A DNA stretch of 41,469 nucleotides from an uncultured Planctomycetaceae bacterium (GCA_903924405.1 CAIYBH010000306.1:1-41469), one strand, 5' to 3'. Positions 16,883 through 26,663 are shown, counted from the first letter of the stretch. Notes: generated from the letters alone by a model not told the origin. Numbers and translations are program-made.

Positions 16883-17104
16883 CGCAGCGGCTTTGTAATT
16901 CGGGGAGGTGTAAGAGAGCAGGCAGGAGTTGATCCAGTGAACTCAGCCGTCACCAGAGTGTCCCGGCGATGCTGTTGAACCAGAAACGTCCGAACATTTT
17001 TCCCAGCTGATTAGACGCACGAGAATGAATCGAGGAGTATAACGACTGCCATATGGCTGCTTGAACGACGACTGTCTGACGATGTGCTGAATCGGGATCT
17101 TCTC

Positions 17105-19312
17105 ATGCTTCGTGACCTGCCGCTGCCTCTGCTGTTTTCTGTCGTCAGCCTGTGCGGATTGTCGCAGGTCGATGCTGTTGCGGACCAGCTCACGGTCTTG
17201 CGGCCGGTCTCTCATCAGGTGATACAACGTACAGGATTTCTGCCTGGTTCGTCCAACGAAAATCCGGAGAATCGAGGCTGTGCCCGTCTCCGTGTGGAAC
17301 TCAGCAGCTCTGGCAGTCTGAGTGGCCAGCTGCAGTCGCAGTATCGTTTGATCGACGTCCGATCCTCGTTGACTGAACCTGCCTGGGTACCGTTTCGCAT
17401 GGACTTCAATCCGGAGACGCGGGTCGTGTCCGGGGAATGTCTGGCTATGGCAGGGGGCTGGTATCGTCTGGAGGTGCGTCTCCGCGAAAATTCGGATCAG
17501 CCATGGATGATGGCACAGGTGGAACCGGTCGGCGTTGGTGAGGTCTTTCTGGTGGCGGGTCAGTCTTACGCGACCAATACGAACGACGAGCGGTTGAGGG
17601 TTGAGGACGAGTTTCTGCGTGTTGCGGCTTTTGATACGCGGTCTGACACCTGGCAGACCGCGCATGATCCGCAGCCAGCGCCTGACAATTCTGATGGTGG
17701 TTCGATCTGGCCGGCGCTGGGGGATGTTCTGGCACGCAGATACGGTGTTCCGATTGGGTTCGCGAATGTGGCTGTTGGCGGCACATCGTCTCTGCAATGG
17801 CAGCCGGGGGGAGACTTGTTGCCCCGCTTGATTGACGCTGGCAGGAAACTGGGACGATTTCGGGCGGTGCTGTGGCAGCAGGGGGAATCGGATGTCATCA
17901 ATGGCACGTCGGCACAGCAGTACATTCAGCATCTGCAGACGATTCGCAGCACGGCGGTTCAGGCATGGGGATTTGAGCCGGTCTGGTTGTGTGCGAAATC
18001 CACACACCATCCCACCGTGTACAGCAAGCCGGTGGAGGAGCAGACGATCCGGGACGCAATTGAAGCCCTGACATTGCTGCAGGGATTTGGTGTCGGGCCG
18101 GACACGGACAAGCTGCAGGGGGAGCATCGCGGTGGTGTTGGCTCGCGACGTCATTTTACGGGACTGGGCCAGCGGCAGGCGGCGGCGATGTGGGCCGACA
18201 TTCTGACAGAACGGTTGAATCGATTGCCTTCGGGACTTGAAGCGGCTTCTTTTCTGCTGGCGGATCTGCACCTGCTGCAGCCAGCGTGGGAGTCTGATGT
18301 GGTGTATCGGGAGAGCACTGTGCTGAGAATCCGTCAGCCGAATGATGTGCCGGTGGCAAGGCTCGCGTTCCCAGCCGCAGAAGTTCTGTCGATAGCGACG
18401 GCCGCTGGGACTTCAGAACTCATGCTGCCGCAGTCCGCTGTCTCTGCCGATGGGAAGACTCTGGCTATATCCGGACCGATACCGGTGGAGCCGATTTCGG
18501 ATCAGCAACTGTACCTGCCTCCGGACTCACCGAACAGCTACCGGCATCGTCGGGACCATCCGGAGCAGAATCTGTTGTATCAGCCGGGTCACTGGTTTCA
18601 TGACAGAAACCTTGAGGTGACTTATCGCCGAGCGGACCGAGTGACAAGTGAGTCCACTGCAGGTGTCGTGTTCGGCAGTCTTCCGGCGTCACTGGAAAAA
18701 CTCCGCACGGGACAACCACTGCGGATTGGAATCAGTGGTGACAGTATTTCGACGGGGCTGGATGCATCGCTGACGACCGGGACGGCGCCGTTTCAACCCG
18801 GGTACCCGGACCTGGTTGTGGCGCAGTTACGAGTGTTGTCGGCAAGTGACGTATCGCTGGTGAATCGGTCAGTGGCTGGCTGGAGTGTGGCCAACGGGTT
18901 GCAGGATCTTGACGCCCTGCTGGCTGAAAATCCGGACCTGATCATTGTGGCCTATGGCATGAATGACGTGGGCAGAAAGGATCCGAAGTGGTTTCGTGAA
19001 CAGTATGAGACGTTGCTGGGGCGTATTCGCGCTGCCAGGCCTCAGACGGAAATCCTGCTGGTCAGCACCATGCTGGGGAATCAGGAGTGGATCCATACTC
19101 CACGGGAAATGTTTGCAGAATACCGGGATGTACTGAAGGTATTTGCCGCTCCCGGCACGGCAGTTGCAGACCTCACAGAAGTTTGGGCGCGGTTGCTGAA
19201 CTCGAAAGAAGACATGGATCTGACAGGAAACGGTTTGAACCATCCCAATGATTTTGGACATCGCCTGTATGCTCAGGCGGTACTGAAATTGCTCACGTCG
19301 GCTGCTCCCTGA
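17105..19312 (+). CDS. Secreted protein with two SGNH-hydrolase domains (sialate O-acetylesterase-like plus GDSL esterase)
   Basis: A 735-residue exported hydrolase. The ATG at 17105 starts a signal peptide (LPLPLLFSVVSLCGL, cut near VDA); a GTG at 17084 is an alternative. Residues about 30-370 resemble the SASA/PF03629 acetylesterase domain: nucleophile Ser154 in LVAGQSYATN, oxyanion Gly in ANVAVGGTSSLQW, the WQQGESD block, and a HFTGLGQRQAAAMW block for the C-terminal His. A linking beta region follows (about 370-535). Residues about 540-735 form a second SGNH domain: Ser547 in GISGDSIS, NRSVAGWS, VAYGMNDVG and the Asp716/His719 pair in NHPNDFGH. Both active sites look intact. Inference: deacetylates O-acetylated polysaccharides outside the cytoplasm. 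Tandem SGNH units in one chain are uncommon. Confidence 0.88.
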   Translation: MLRDLPLPLLFSVVSLCGLSQVDAVADQLTVLRPVSHQVIQRTGFLPGSSNENPENRGCARLRVELSSSGSLSGQLQSQYRLIDVRSSLTEPAWVPFRMDFNPETRVVSGECLAMAGGWYRLEVRLRENSDQPWMMAQVEPVGVGEVFLVAGQSYATNTNDERLRVEDEFLRVAAFDTRSDTWQTAHDPQPAPDNSDGGSIWPALGDVLARRYGVPIGFANVAVGGTSSLQWQPGGDLLPRLIDAGRKLGRFRAVLWQQGESDVINGTSAQQYIQHLQTIRSTAVQAWGFEPVWLCAKSTHHPTVYSKPVEEQTIRDAIEALTLLQGFGVGPDTDKLQGEHRGGVGSRRHFTGLGQRQAAAMWADILTERLNRLPSGLEAASFLLADLHLLQPAWESDVVYRESTVLRIRQPNDVPVARLAFPAAEVLSIATAAGTSELMLPQSAVSADGKTLAISGPIPVEPISDQQLYLPPDSPNSYRHRRDHPEQNLLYQPGHWFHDRNLEVTYRRADRVTSESTAGVVFGSLPASLEKLRTGQPLRIGISGDSISTGLDASLTTGTAPFQPGYPDLVVAQLRVLSASDVSLVNRSVAGWSVANGLQDLDALLAENPDLIIVAYGMNDVGRKDPKWFREQYETLLGRIRAARPQTEILLVSTMLGNQEWIHTPREMFAEYRDVLKVFAAPGTAVADLTEVWARLLNSKEDMDLTGNGLNHPNDFGHRLYAQAVLKLLTSAAP

Positions 19313-19366
19313 CGCCTTCCGGAAGGCTGCAGCGGACAGGAGTGGCCGAACATTGGGAGCCCTTGA

Positions 19367-22168
19367 GTGAATGCTGCTGAAACACCTGATGCCGAGGGCT
19401 GTGCTGGCGAGCGCGTGCGTCCTGTGCCGGAATGGCACGCCATGAGTGTGCACGAAGTGGTGGAACTGCTGCAGACGGATCGAGCAATCGGGCTCTCAGA
19501 AGACACAGCGAAGCAACGCGCGGAGCATTCCGGGCTGAATGTCCTGCGGGAGCCTGCGGCGGAGCCCATGTGGCGTCGCCTGGTGCGTCAATTTCAGGAA
19601 CTGGTCATTCAGATTCTGCTCCTCGCCGCTTTGCTTGCCGCTTTGATGAGTGAGTACCTGAATTCCGCTGCGATTCTGGGCATCGTGGTTTTGAACGGCC
19701 TGCTGGGATTTCTTCAGGAGGAAAGTGCGCAGCGTGCGTTGCTGGCGTTGAAGAAGTTGTCTCTCCCCATGGCGCGCGTGTATCGGGACGGTCGTCTGCA
19801 GTCGTTGCCGGCGGCGGTACTGGTTCCGGGCGATCTGCTGGAACTTGAAGCGGGGGAGCACATCCCTGCGGACTGTCGGCTGTTGCAGACGCATGGGCTG
19901 ATGCTGCAGGAATCGGCGTTGACGGGAGAAGCCACGACGGTTGAAAAGAACGCGTCTGCCATCCTGTTGCCTGAGGTTGCACTTGCTGAACGGCAGACCA
20001 TGGTTTATCTGGGGACAACGGTCGTCTCCGGTCGTGGCCAGGGTGTGGTGGTGACAACCGGGATGCAGACGGAGCTGGGGCGGATCGCAAATCTGCTGCA
20101 GACGGCCGTCACGGAGCTCACACCACTGCAGAAGCAGTTGGCAGCACTTGGGAGGATCCTGTCACTGGCCTGTCTGGGACCGGTGTTGTTGATGTTTAGT
20201 GTGCACATGCTGCGGGGAGCGGACCTGCTGCAGACGGTGATGTTGTCCGTCAGTCTGGCGGTGGCTGCTGTCCCGGAGGGCCTGCCGGCGGTGGTAACGC
20301 TGACACTGGCCCTGGGCGTCCACCGCATGGTTCGGCGGCACGTGCTGATTCGCCGGCTGCCCGGAGCTGAAACGCTTGGCGCGGTCACGGTGATTTGTTC
20401 TGACAAGACGGGCACATTGACGCGGAATGAGATGACGGTGCGGGTGCTGATCACTGCGGATGCGCAGTTCACTGTGACTGGATCGGGCTATATTCCACGG
20501 GGCGAAATACTGAAGCACGGCGTGGAACAGGAGACGGACGGAGAGTTGGGGCAACGGGTACAGCCGGCGCAGGAACCGGATCTGAAATTGCTGTTGCAGA
20601 CGGGAGTTTACTGCAATAACGCCGTATTGAGTGCGACGGGTGATTTCGGTGAAACATGGCAGGTGATTGGAGATCCGACAGAGGGAGCGTTGCTGATTGC
20701 AGCCATGAAAGCCGGACTTTACTCCCACCCGGGGCCCGGCCGTCGATTACTGGAAATCCCGTTTGACAGTGAGCGAAAAATCATGTCTGTGGTGCAGCAG
20801 GACATGGCGGGTGAAGTGGTGATGTATACGAAGGGCGCACCGGAGATTGTGCTTGGATTAAGTTCCGGAGAGACACGGAATGGTCAGCTGTATCCGCTGA
20901 CGGAGCGGCGTCGGGCCGAGATACTGGGACACAATGAGCGACTGGCTGCGAAGGCCTGTCGCGTGCTTGGGCTGGCCGTTCGCAGACTGCCTGTGGAAGC
21001 GAATGATCCGCAGTTGCGGACAGCACAGGAAGCCGACCTCGTGTTTCTCGGGTTGGTCGGAATGATTGATCCACCGCGGGAGGAAGCGGCAGGCTCAATC
21101 CATGCCTGTCATCGCGCCGGGATTCGCGTGTTGATGATTACCGGGGACCAGCCGAGGACCGCGCTGGCGGTAGCCCGGGAGTTGGGCATTGCGGACGAGG
21201 CCGCCTCCGTGATCACGGGGAGCCGTCTGGATTCGCTGTCGGACGAGCAGTTACGGCAGGCCATCCGTGACTGCACTGTGTATGCTCGTGTTTCTGCGGA
21301 ACACAAGCTGCGACTTGTCCGAGCCTTGAAAGCCAATGGCGAGGTTGTGGCGATGACGGGAGACGGAGTCAATGATGCTCCGGCCCTGCAGGCTGCCGAT
21401 ATTGGAATCGCCATGGGGCTGAAAGGTACGGATGTATCGCGAGAGGCTGCTGACATGGTGCTGATGGACGACAACTTTGCATCGATCGTCAACGCGGTGG
21501 AAGAGGGACGTGGTATCTTCGAGAACATTCGCAGATCGGTGCATTTTCTGTTGTCCGGAAACAGTTCAGAACTGTTGCTGATGCTGTTTGCTGCCTGTTT
21601 CGGCTGGCCCCCACCTTTGGCAGCGCTGCAGATTCTCTGGATCAATCTGATTACTGATGGCCTGCCAGCCCTGGCTCTGGGGATGGAAACACCGGGGAAA
21701 GACCTGATGCGTCGAGCGCCGCATCGTTCTGATGAGCGGGTTCTGAATGGTCGACTGGCGCTCAGTGTTCTGCTGTATGGACTTCTGCTGGCATCGGTGA
21801 CCGCAGTAGGGTTTCGCTGGGTGTATGTGGGGGAAGGGCGTCCGTTGAAGGCCGCTCAGACAGTCGCATTTGCCATCTGTTCGTTTTCGCAATTGCTGAT
21901 GGCCTTATCCTGCCGCAGCCTTAACTTCGGAATTGTTGGTCGGGAATTCTTCGGCAACAAATGGCTGTTGATCTCGATTGTCGCTTCGGGATTGTTGCAA
22001 TTTGGTCTGATGCAATCTGCTGTTGGGATGCGTGTTCTGCAGTTGGAACCGATGACGACCGGGGAATGGTGGCTGACTGGGGCGCTGGCGTTGATTCCGG
22101 TCACGATTATGGAGCTGTTGAAGTCGTACCGGCGGCTGGTGAAAGCCTGGAGCGGGACTGTGGAATAG
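19367..22168 (+). CDS. P2-type cation-transporting ATPase (calcium-ATPase-like)
   Basis: A 933-residue integral membrane pump. From N to C: cation-ATPase N-terminal domain (HAMSVHEVVELLQTD to GLNVLRE), first membrane hairpin, actuator domain with LTGEAT, membrane helix 4 with PEGLP (Pro303-Pro307), phosphorylation site Asp346 in SDKTGTLT, nucleotide domain with MYTKGAPE, hinge GDGVNDAPAL (Asp666), and the C-terminal cation-ATPase domain with four to six helices. PEGLP and the overall order point to the SERCA/PMCA-like P2A/P2B group that moves Ca2+ (or Mn2+) out of the cytosol; ion specificity is inference. The GTG at 19367 is chosen because GGGAG lies seven bases upstream; an ATG at 19442 is the alternative. 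It starts 54 bases after the esterase gene on the same strand. Confidence 0.93.
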   Translation: MNAAETPDAEGCAGERVRPVPEWHAMSVHEVVELLQTDRAIGLSEDTAKQRAEHSGLNVLREPAAEPMWRRLVRQFQELVIQILLLAALLAALMSEYLNSAAILGIVVLNGLLGFLQEESAQRALLALKKLSLPMARVYRDGRLQSLPAAVLVPGDLLELEAGEHIPADCRLLQTHGLMLQESALTGEATTVEKNASAILLPEVALAERQTMVYLGTTVVSGRGQGVVVTTGMQTELGRIANLLQTAVTELTPLQKQLAALGRILSLACLGPVLLMFSVHMLRGADLLQTVMLSVSLAVAAVPEGLPAVVTLTLALGVHRMVRRHVLIRRLPGAETLGAVTVICSDKTGTLTRNEMTVRVLITADAQFTVTGSGYIPRGEILKHGVEQETDGELGQRVQPAQEPDLKLLLQTGVYCNNAVLSATGDFGETWQVIGDPTEGALLIAAMKAGLYSHPGPGRRLLEIPFDSERKIMSVVQQDMAGEVVMYTKGAPEIVLGLSSGETRNGQLYPLTERRRAEILGHNERLAAKACRVLGLAVRRLPVEANDPQLRTAQEADLVFLGLVGMIDPPREEAAGSIHACHRAGIRVLMITGDQPRTALAVARELGIADEAASVITGSRLDSLSDEQLRQAIRDCTVYARVSAEHKLRLVRALKANGEVVAMTGDGVNDAPALQAADIGIAMGLKGTDVSREAADMVLMDDNFASIVNAVEEGRGIFENIRRSVHFLLSGNSSELLLMLFAACFGWPPPLAALQILWINLITDGLPALALGMETPGKDLMRRAPHRSDERVLNGRLALSVLLYGLLLASVTAVGFRWVYVGEGRPLKAAQTVAFAICSFSQLLMALSCRSLNFGIVGREFFGNKWLLISIVASGLLQFGLMQSAVGMRVLQLEPMTTGEWWLTGALALIPVTIMELLKSYRRLVKAWSGTVE

Positions 22169-22883
22169 AGCGACCCACTGAGCTTCAGTCGTGCGGCCGC
22201 AGACGTAGACGTAGACGTAGACGTAGACGGAGACGGCGGATTGAATTGTCTGCGTCAGCGAGTTGTGGTGGCGCATGGCGACCCCAAGTCAGAGACCGGC
22301 AGAGTGTGGGCAAATCGGCAGAAACTGCAGCCCTGCGGATCGGGGATACCTGGAACAACGATTGCGACGGGCGAGGAAATTGAATGTCCCGGGCGAATTC
22401 CTTCAGCCTCTCGCTACCTCCACAGGAAATGCCGATCAAACCACACGTGGGGGAGTTTGCAAAGGGGACTGTGGAGTACTTTGCTGTTGCGACCTCGCGT
22501 GACTGAGCCCACAGTCAATGGACACGGGTATCTGTCGTAGTTTTCCGGCAGCCATGGGTTGTTGGGCGAATCGGGGCTTGAGCCGGAATACGGAATCGGA
22601 GCGAGGGGCCCCGGGATGATGCGCTGGTTGACCTCGGCTGGCGCGACTTTGCAATTCCTGTCGGACCTGATCAGGAGTACAGCAAAGGGACATCTATCGA
22701 GGAGTGAAGCGGGGCGATTAGTGCGTCGCACGTATCTTTGTGGCTCCGGCCCTGAAGTTTTCAAGACCAGTGGCAGGGTACGGATGTATTCTGTGGTGAT
22801 GATGTTTATCATTCCGTTCGTGTTTTGGACAGCACAGTACGCAGACTGCTGCGCTGGCTGAAATCAGCCGAGGGAGCAGACCG
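22169..22883. other. Long intergenic region with a hexanucleotide repeat, no recognised gene
   Basis: About 715 bases between the P-type ATPase and the lipid-recycling fusion. Besides the AGACGT repeat at 22201-22236 there are open frames in both directions (for example 22559-22861 on the plus strand, ending in a hydrophobic stretch), but none has family-like sequence. The last bases contain the GAGGGAG element discussed below. Confidence 0.4.
22201..22236. repeat. Hexanucleotide tandem repeat (AGACGT)4(AGACGG)2
   Basis: Six uninterrupted hexamers, four AGACGT and two AGACGG, begin 33 bases after the ATPase stop codon. As a bacterial microsatellite of this unit length it could vary by replication slippage. 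It lies outside any gene, so a change in copy number would not shift a frame. Confidence 0.95.
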
Positions 22884-22886
22884 ATT
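22870..22886 (+). promoter_or_regulatory. Shine-Dalgarno-like GAGGGAG followed by a possible AUU start codon
   Basis: GAGGGAG (22870-22876) is the best ribosome-binding-like sequence in this intergenic region. Seven bases later comes ATT at 22884, in frame with the fusion gene. The 26 codons between it and the ATG at 22962 read TSSDPQAVGYSPRRLSSLSF followed by AGYLL, which completes the first membrane helix. No ATG, GTG or TTG is present in frame between the upstream stop near 22800 and 22962. Confidence 0.4.
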
Positions 22887-22961
22887 ACTTCCAGCGACCC
22901 ACAAGCAGTCGGCTATTCGCCGCGACGACTATCATCACTGTCGTTTGCGGGTTATCTGCTG

Positions 22962-25900
22962 ATGACGCTGCTGACAGCGGTCAACGACAGCTTATTTCGG
23001 TGGCTGATGGTCCCGGTGGCTCGAGTGGAAATAGCGACTCGTCACCCTGAGTGGACACCGGAGCAGGTTGAGTCCTTTGTGTTGTCGATGGGGTTGGGGA
23101 TTTTCACTCTGCCGTTTGTGTTGTTTGCCCCGTGGGCCGGCTGGGTGGCGGACCGATTCAGTAAGCGATCCTCGATTCTGTTGCTGAAGGTCGCCGAGAT
23201 TGTGCTTGTGGCGCTGGGGATCTGGTCGATTCAGCTGGCCAACGTGCCAATGATGTTTTTCGTGTTGTTCCTGATCGGGACTCAGGCCGCACTGATCGGC
23301 ACTGCGAAGCTGGGGATTATTCCGGAGATTGTACGGAAATCGGACATTTCAGCGGCCAACGGCTGGTCTGGCCTTGCCACACTGGTTGGGGTGATTGCCG
23401 GAACTGTGGGTGGCTACGGATTAGCCGCGGCGACTCAGGTCAACCGCACGGAAGGTCTGATCACTTCGGCGATTGTACTGATTGGAACGGCCGTGTTGGG
23501 AACGCTGGGTTCCCTGATGACTCAGCGGGTTCCGATCGCCAGTCCTCAGGTCAGATTTCAATGGAATCTGATCGCGGATTCCATGCGGGACATTCGTTTG
23601 ATCCTGGCTGATCGGGCGATCCTGCGGGTCACACTGGGCATTGTCTTTTTCTGGGGCCTTGCAGCTCTGGCCCAGATGTCGATTGACGTTTTTGTGCGGC
23701 AGGAGCTGGCGGATAATCTGACTCGCACGGATCCCAGTCCGTTCATGGCGATGCTGGTCACCGGAGTGGGGGTTGGCAGTTTGCTGGCGGGGTGGTGGTC
23801 GTGTGGGCGAGTCGAGCTGGGCATGGTCCCGTTTGGCACGTTATTGATGGGTGTGGCCTGTATTCTGCTGTACTTCACCAGTGACTCGCCCGTGATGTCG
23901 GGAGCGATGCTGGCGGTAATTGGCCTTGGCGGCGGTTTATTTAATGTGCCGCTGCAGGCATGGCTTCAGGAGCGTAGTCCGCACGACAAGCTGGGAGCGA
24001 TTCTTGCGGCCTGTCAGCAGTTGACGGCGCTTGGCATGCTGTTTGTTTCGGGATTATTCTGGTTTCTGCGGGGCCCACTGCAACTGGACGGTTCTCAGGT
24101 CTTTCTGATTTCAGGCCTGAGTATCATTCCGATCGTGGTGTACGTGGTCTGTCTCCTGCCACAGGCCACGATTCGTTTTTTCGTCTGGCTGCTCAGTCGG
24201 TTCGTGTATCGCGTTCGAACGTACGGGATTGAGAACATTCCGGAGCAGGGACCAGCGTTGCTGGTTGCGAATCACGTGTCCTGGATTGACGGCGTCCTGA
24301 TTCTGCTGGCCAGTTCGCGGCCGATTCGGATGGTGGCTTATGCGGACTACGTGCAGGGGCGGTTGCTGGGCTGGCTGGCCCGGTTATTTGGCATCATCCC
24401 GATTCGCAGCGGCGATGGTCCTCGTGCGCTGATCCAGTCGCTCACCACGGCCAGTAATGCACTTCGAAATGGCGAGTTGGTCTGCATATTTGCGGAGGGC
24501 GCCATCACGCGGACTGGCCAGTTGATGAAGTTCGAGAAGGGGTTGTTACGAATTCTCAAAGACACAGATGCTCCTGTCGTGCCAGTGTGTCTGGACGAAC
24601 TCTGGGGCAGCATCTTTAGTTATCATGAGGGCCGGTTTTTGTGGAAAAAGCCGAGGCACTGGCCCTATCCTGTGTCCATTTCGTTCGGTCAGCCGATAGC
24701 GCGAGTTGACGATGTGGAAATTGTGCGATCGGCTGTCCTGGAACTGAACGCTCAATCGATGCTCCTTCGAAAGGAACGCAGCATGATTCCCGCTCTCAGA
24801 TTTATCCGCCAGTGTCGACTGGCCTGGAACCGTCGCAAGGTCGCGGATTCATCGGGTGTGGTGCTCAGCGGCGGTCGCCTGTTGATGGGGGCTCTGGCAT
24901 TTCGCCGAGTGCTGGCGGGGCGAGTTTTGAAACCGGATGTCTCTCACGTCGGGATTCTGCTTCCGCCTTCGGTGGGTGGTGTTCTGGCGAATACGGCACT
25001 GGCTTTGTCCGGCAGGATTTCGGTCAACCTGAACTATACGCTCAGCGACGACCTGATGAACTACTGCATTCGCGAAGCCGGGATTCGTCAGGTACTGACC
25101 AGCCGGGCATTTATTGAAAAGAAGCCCGTCAGCCTGAACGCGGAACTCCTGTTTCTTGAGGATCTGAAGGGGCAGATTACTTCCGCGGACAAGGCATTTG
25201 CTGCTGTTTATGCCAAACTGGTGCCACTGAGGTTGCTCAGTAAACTGCTGGGGCTGAACCGACTGAAAGCAGACGATCCGCTGACGGTGATTTTCACATC
25301 CGGATCAACAGGGGAACCCAAGGGCGTTGTACTGTCTCAGAACAATATCGGATCCAATCTGGACGCCGTGAATCAGTTGCTGCGGCTGCATTCCGGAGAC
25401 GTGCTGCTGGGTGTCCTGCCCTTCTTTCACTCGTTCGGTTACACCGTCACCATGTGGCTGCCGTTGTGTGCGGAACCCGGGGCTGTTTACCACTTCAATC
25501 CCCTTGATGCGCGCACTGTCGGCAGTCTGACGGAGAAGTATGGCTGTACGATCATCGCGGCGACACCGACATTTCTGCGCAACTATCTGAAACGGTGCAC
25601 TGTTGAAGAAATGAAAACGATGAATCTCGTCATTGTCGGAGCAGAAAAAATGCCTGACGATCTTCGGGATGGGTTTCGTGAGAAGTTTGGCTTCGAGCCG
25701 ATCGAGGGCTATGGGACCACGGAAATGTCGCCGGTGGCGTCATTTAATATTCCGACCTCCCGGATGGGTGCTGAGGCAGACCCGGCAGCCGGAACGCGGC
25801 ATGGAACTGTCGGTCGTGCGATTCCCGGTGTGGCCGCTGCGGTCTTCGATCCGGACACTGGTGCTCGGCTGGGAGCAAACCGCGAAGGGATCCTGAAAAT

Positions 25901-26381
25901 CAAAGGGCCCAATATCATGCTGGGGTACCTGAATCAGCCCGCGAAAACGGCCGAGCTGATCAGTGATGGCTGGTATAACAGCGGCGACATGGCAGTGATC
26001 GATGATGAAGGCTTCATTCGTATCACGGGACGTATGAGTCGTTTTTCGAAGATTGGCGGCGAGATGGTGCCGCACATTCTGGTCGAGCAGGAGATCGCGA
26101 GGGTGCTTGAGGAAGATGCGGGTGAAGAGCCCTCAATCATGTGTGCCGTAACGTCGGTGGCGGATCCGAAAAAAGGTGAACGTCTGATTGTGCTGCACAA
26201 GCCCATGAAGAAAACCGTGAAGGAAATCACGGATCGGTTGCAGGCGGCCGGACTGCCCAACCTGTTCATTCCGGCCGCCGATGCCTTCATTGAAGTCGAC
26301 CAGATTCCTCTGCTTGGAACCGGTAAACTGGATCTTCGCGGCATCAAACTGCTGGCGCAGGAGAAAACCTCAGGAAAGTGA
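22962..26381 (+). CDS. Three-domain fusion: LplT-like MFS transporter, PlsC-type acyltransferase and AMP-dependent acyl-ligase (Aas-like)
   Basis: A 1139-residue membrane protein joining the functions of E. coli LplT and Aas: flipping lysophospholipid across the membrane and re-acylating it. Residues about 1-410 are a major facilitator unit (about 12 hydrophobic segments, AGWVADRFSKRSSILL loop). Residues about 415-620 form a PlsC acyltransferase with NHVSWID (His438, Asp443), RSGDGP and FAEGAITRTG. Residues about 650-1139 form an adenylating acyl-ligase: A3-like FTSGSTGEPKGVV, EGYGTTEMSPV, GWYNSGDMAVID, TGRMSRFSKIGGEMV and the C-terminal Lys in LLGTGKLDLRG. Fusions of this kind are known in several phyla. 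The ATG at 22962 cuts into the first helix; an AUU at 22884 would give a complete helix and has the better ribosome binding site. Confidence 0.93.
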   Translation: MTLLTAVNDSLFRWLMVPVARVEIATRHPEWTPEQVESFVLSMGLGIFTLPFVLFAPWAGWVADRFSKRSSILLLKVAEIVLVALGIWSIQLANVPMMFFVLFLIGTQAALIGTAKLGIIPEIVRKSDISAANGWSGLATLVGVIAGTVGGYGLAAATQVNRTEGLITSAIVLIGTAVLGTLGSLMTQRVPIASPQVRFQWNLIADSMRDIRLILADRAILRVTLGIVFFWGLAALAQMSIDVFVRQELADNLTRTDPSPFMAMLVTGVGVGSLLAGWWSCGRVELGMVPFGTLLMGVACILLYFTSDSPVMSGAMLAVIGLGGGLFNVPLQAWLQERSPHDKLGAILAACQQLTALGMLFVSGLFWFLRGPLQLDGSQVFLISGLSIIPIVVYVVCLLPQATIRFFVWLLSRFVYRVRTYGIENIPEQGPALLVANHVSWIDGVLILLASSRPIRMVAYADYVQGRLLGWLARLFGIIPIRSGDGPRALIQSLTTASNALRNGELVCIFAEGAITRTGQLMKFEKGLLRILKDTDAPVVPVCLDELWGSIFSYHEGRFLWKKPRHWPYPVSISFGQPIARVDDVEIVRSAVLELNAQSMLLRKERSMIPALRFIRQCRLAWNRRKVADSSGVVLSGGRLLMGALAFRRVLAGRVLKPDVSHVGILLPPSVGGVLANTALALSGRISVNLNYTLSDDLMNYCIREAGIRQVLTSRAFIEKKPVSLNAELLFLEDLKGQITSADKAFAAVYAKLVPLRLLSKLLGLNRLKADDPLTVIFTSGSTGEPKGVVLSQNNIGSNLDAVNQLLRLHSGDVLLGVLPFFHSFGYTVTMWLPLCAEPGAVYHFNPLDARTVGSLTEKYGCTIIAATPTFLRNYLKRCTVEEMKTMNLVIVGAEKMPDDLRDGFREKFGFEPIEGYGTTEMSPVASFNIPTSRMGAEADPAAGTRHGTVGRAIPGVAAAVFDPDTGARLGANREGILKIKGPNIMLGYLNQPAKTAELISDGWYNSGDMAVIDDEGFIRITGRMSRFSKIGGEMVPHILVEQEIARVLEEDAGEEPSIMCAVTSVADPKKGERLIVLHKPMKKTVKEITDRLQAAGLPNLFIPAADAFIEVDQIPLLGTGKLDLRGIKLLAQEKTSGK

Positions 26382-26663
26382 TACTTCCGCCCGGTATCCA
26401 CTGGCGTGTTCCACAGATCGCAGCTAGAGAGTCCGCAGGAGAAGGTTGCCTGCGGCCCCTGTCGCTGACGATGGTGGACATTGCCCCCGGGCAGTCGTGA
26501 TGTCCTGCGGCAGACGCCGATTGCTCAGGACGCCGGCTGCAGGATTCGGTGGGTCGAGAATTCTGCAGGTTCTCCCTCCTGCCGGACGGCGCAGGTTGCC
26601 TCTATCGGCCGCAAGTCTTCCACGATGGGAGCGCGGCATTTTGAAATCAGCAGAGACTGGATC

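Noticed and set aside
16943..18271. A 442-codon minus-strand frame opposite the esterase gene
   Set aside because: Antisense shadow; the plus-strand product has a signal peptide and a complete catalytic motif set.
22559..22861. A 100-codon plus-strand frame before the lipid-recycling fusion
   Set aside because: No ribosome binding site, no family-like sequence and mixed composition; its hydrophobic end alone does not support a gene.
26382..26663. Hairpin CCGCAGG/CCTGCGG at 26433-26455 as a terminator for the fusion gene
   Set aside because: No U-tract follows on the plus strand; it is left as an unexplained hairpin.
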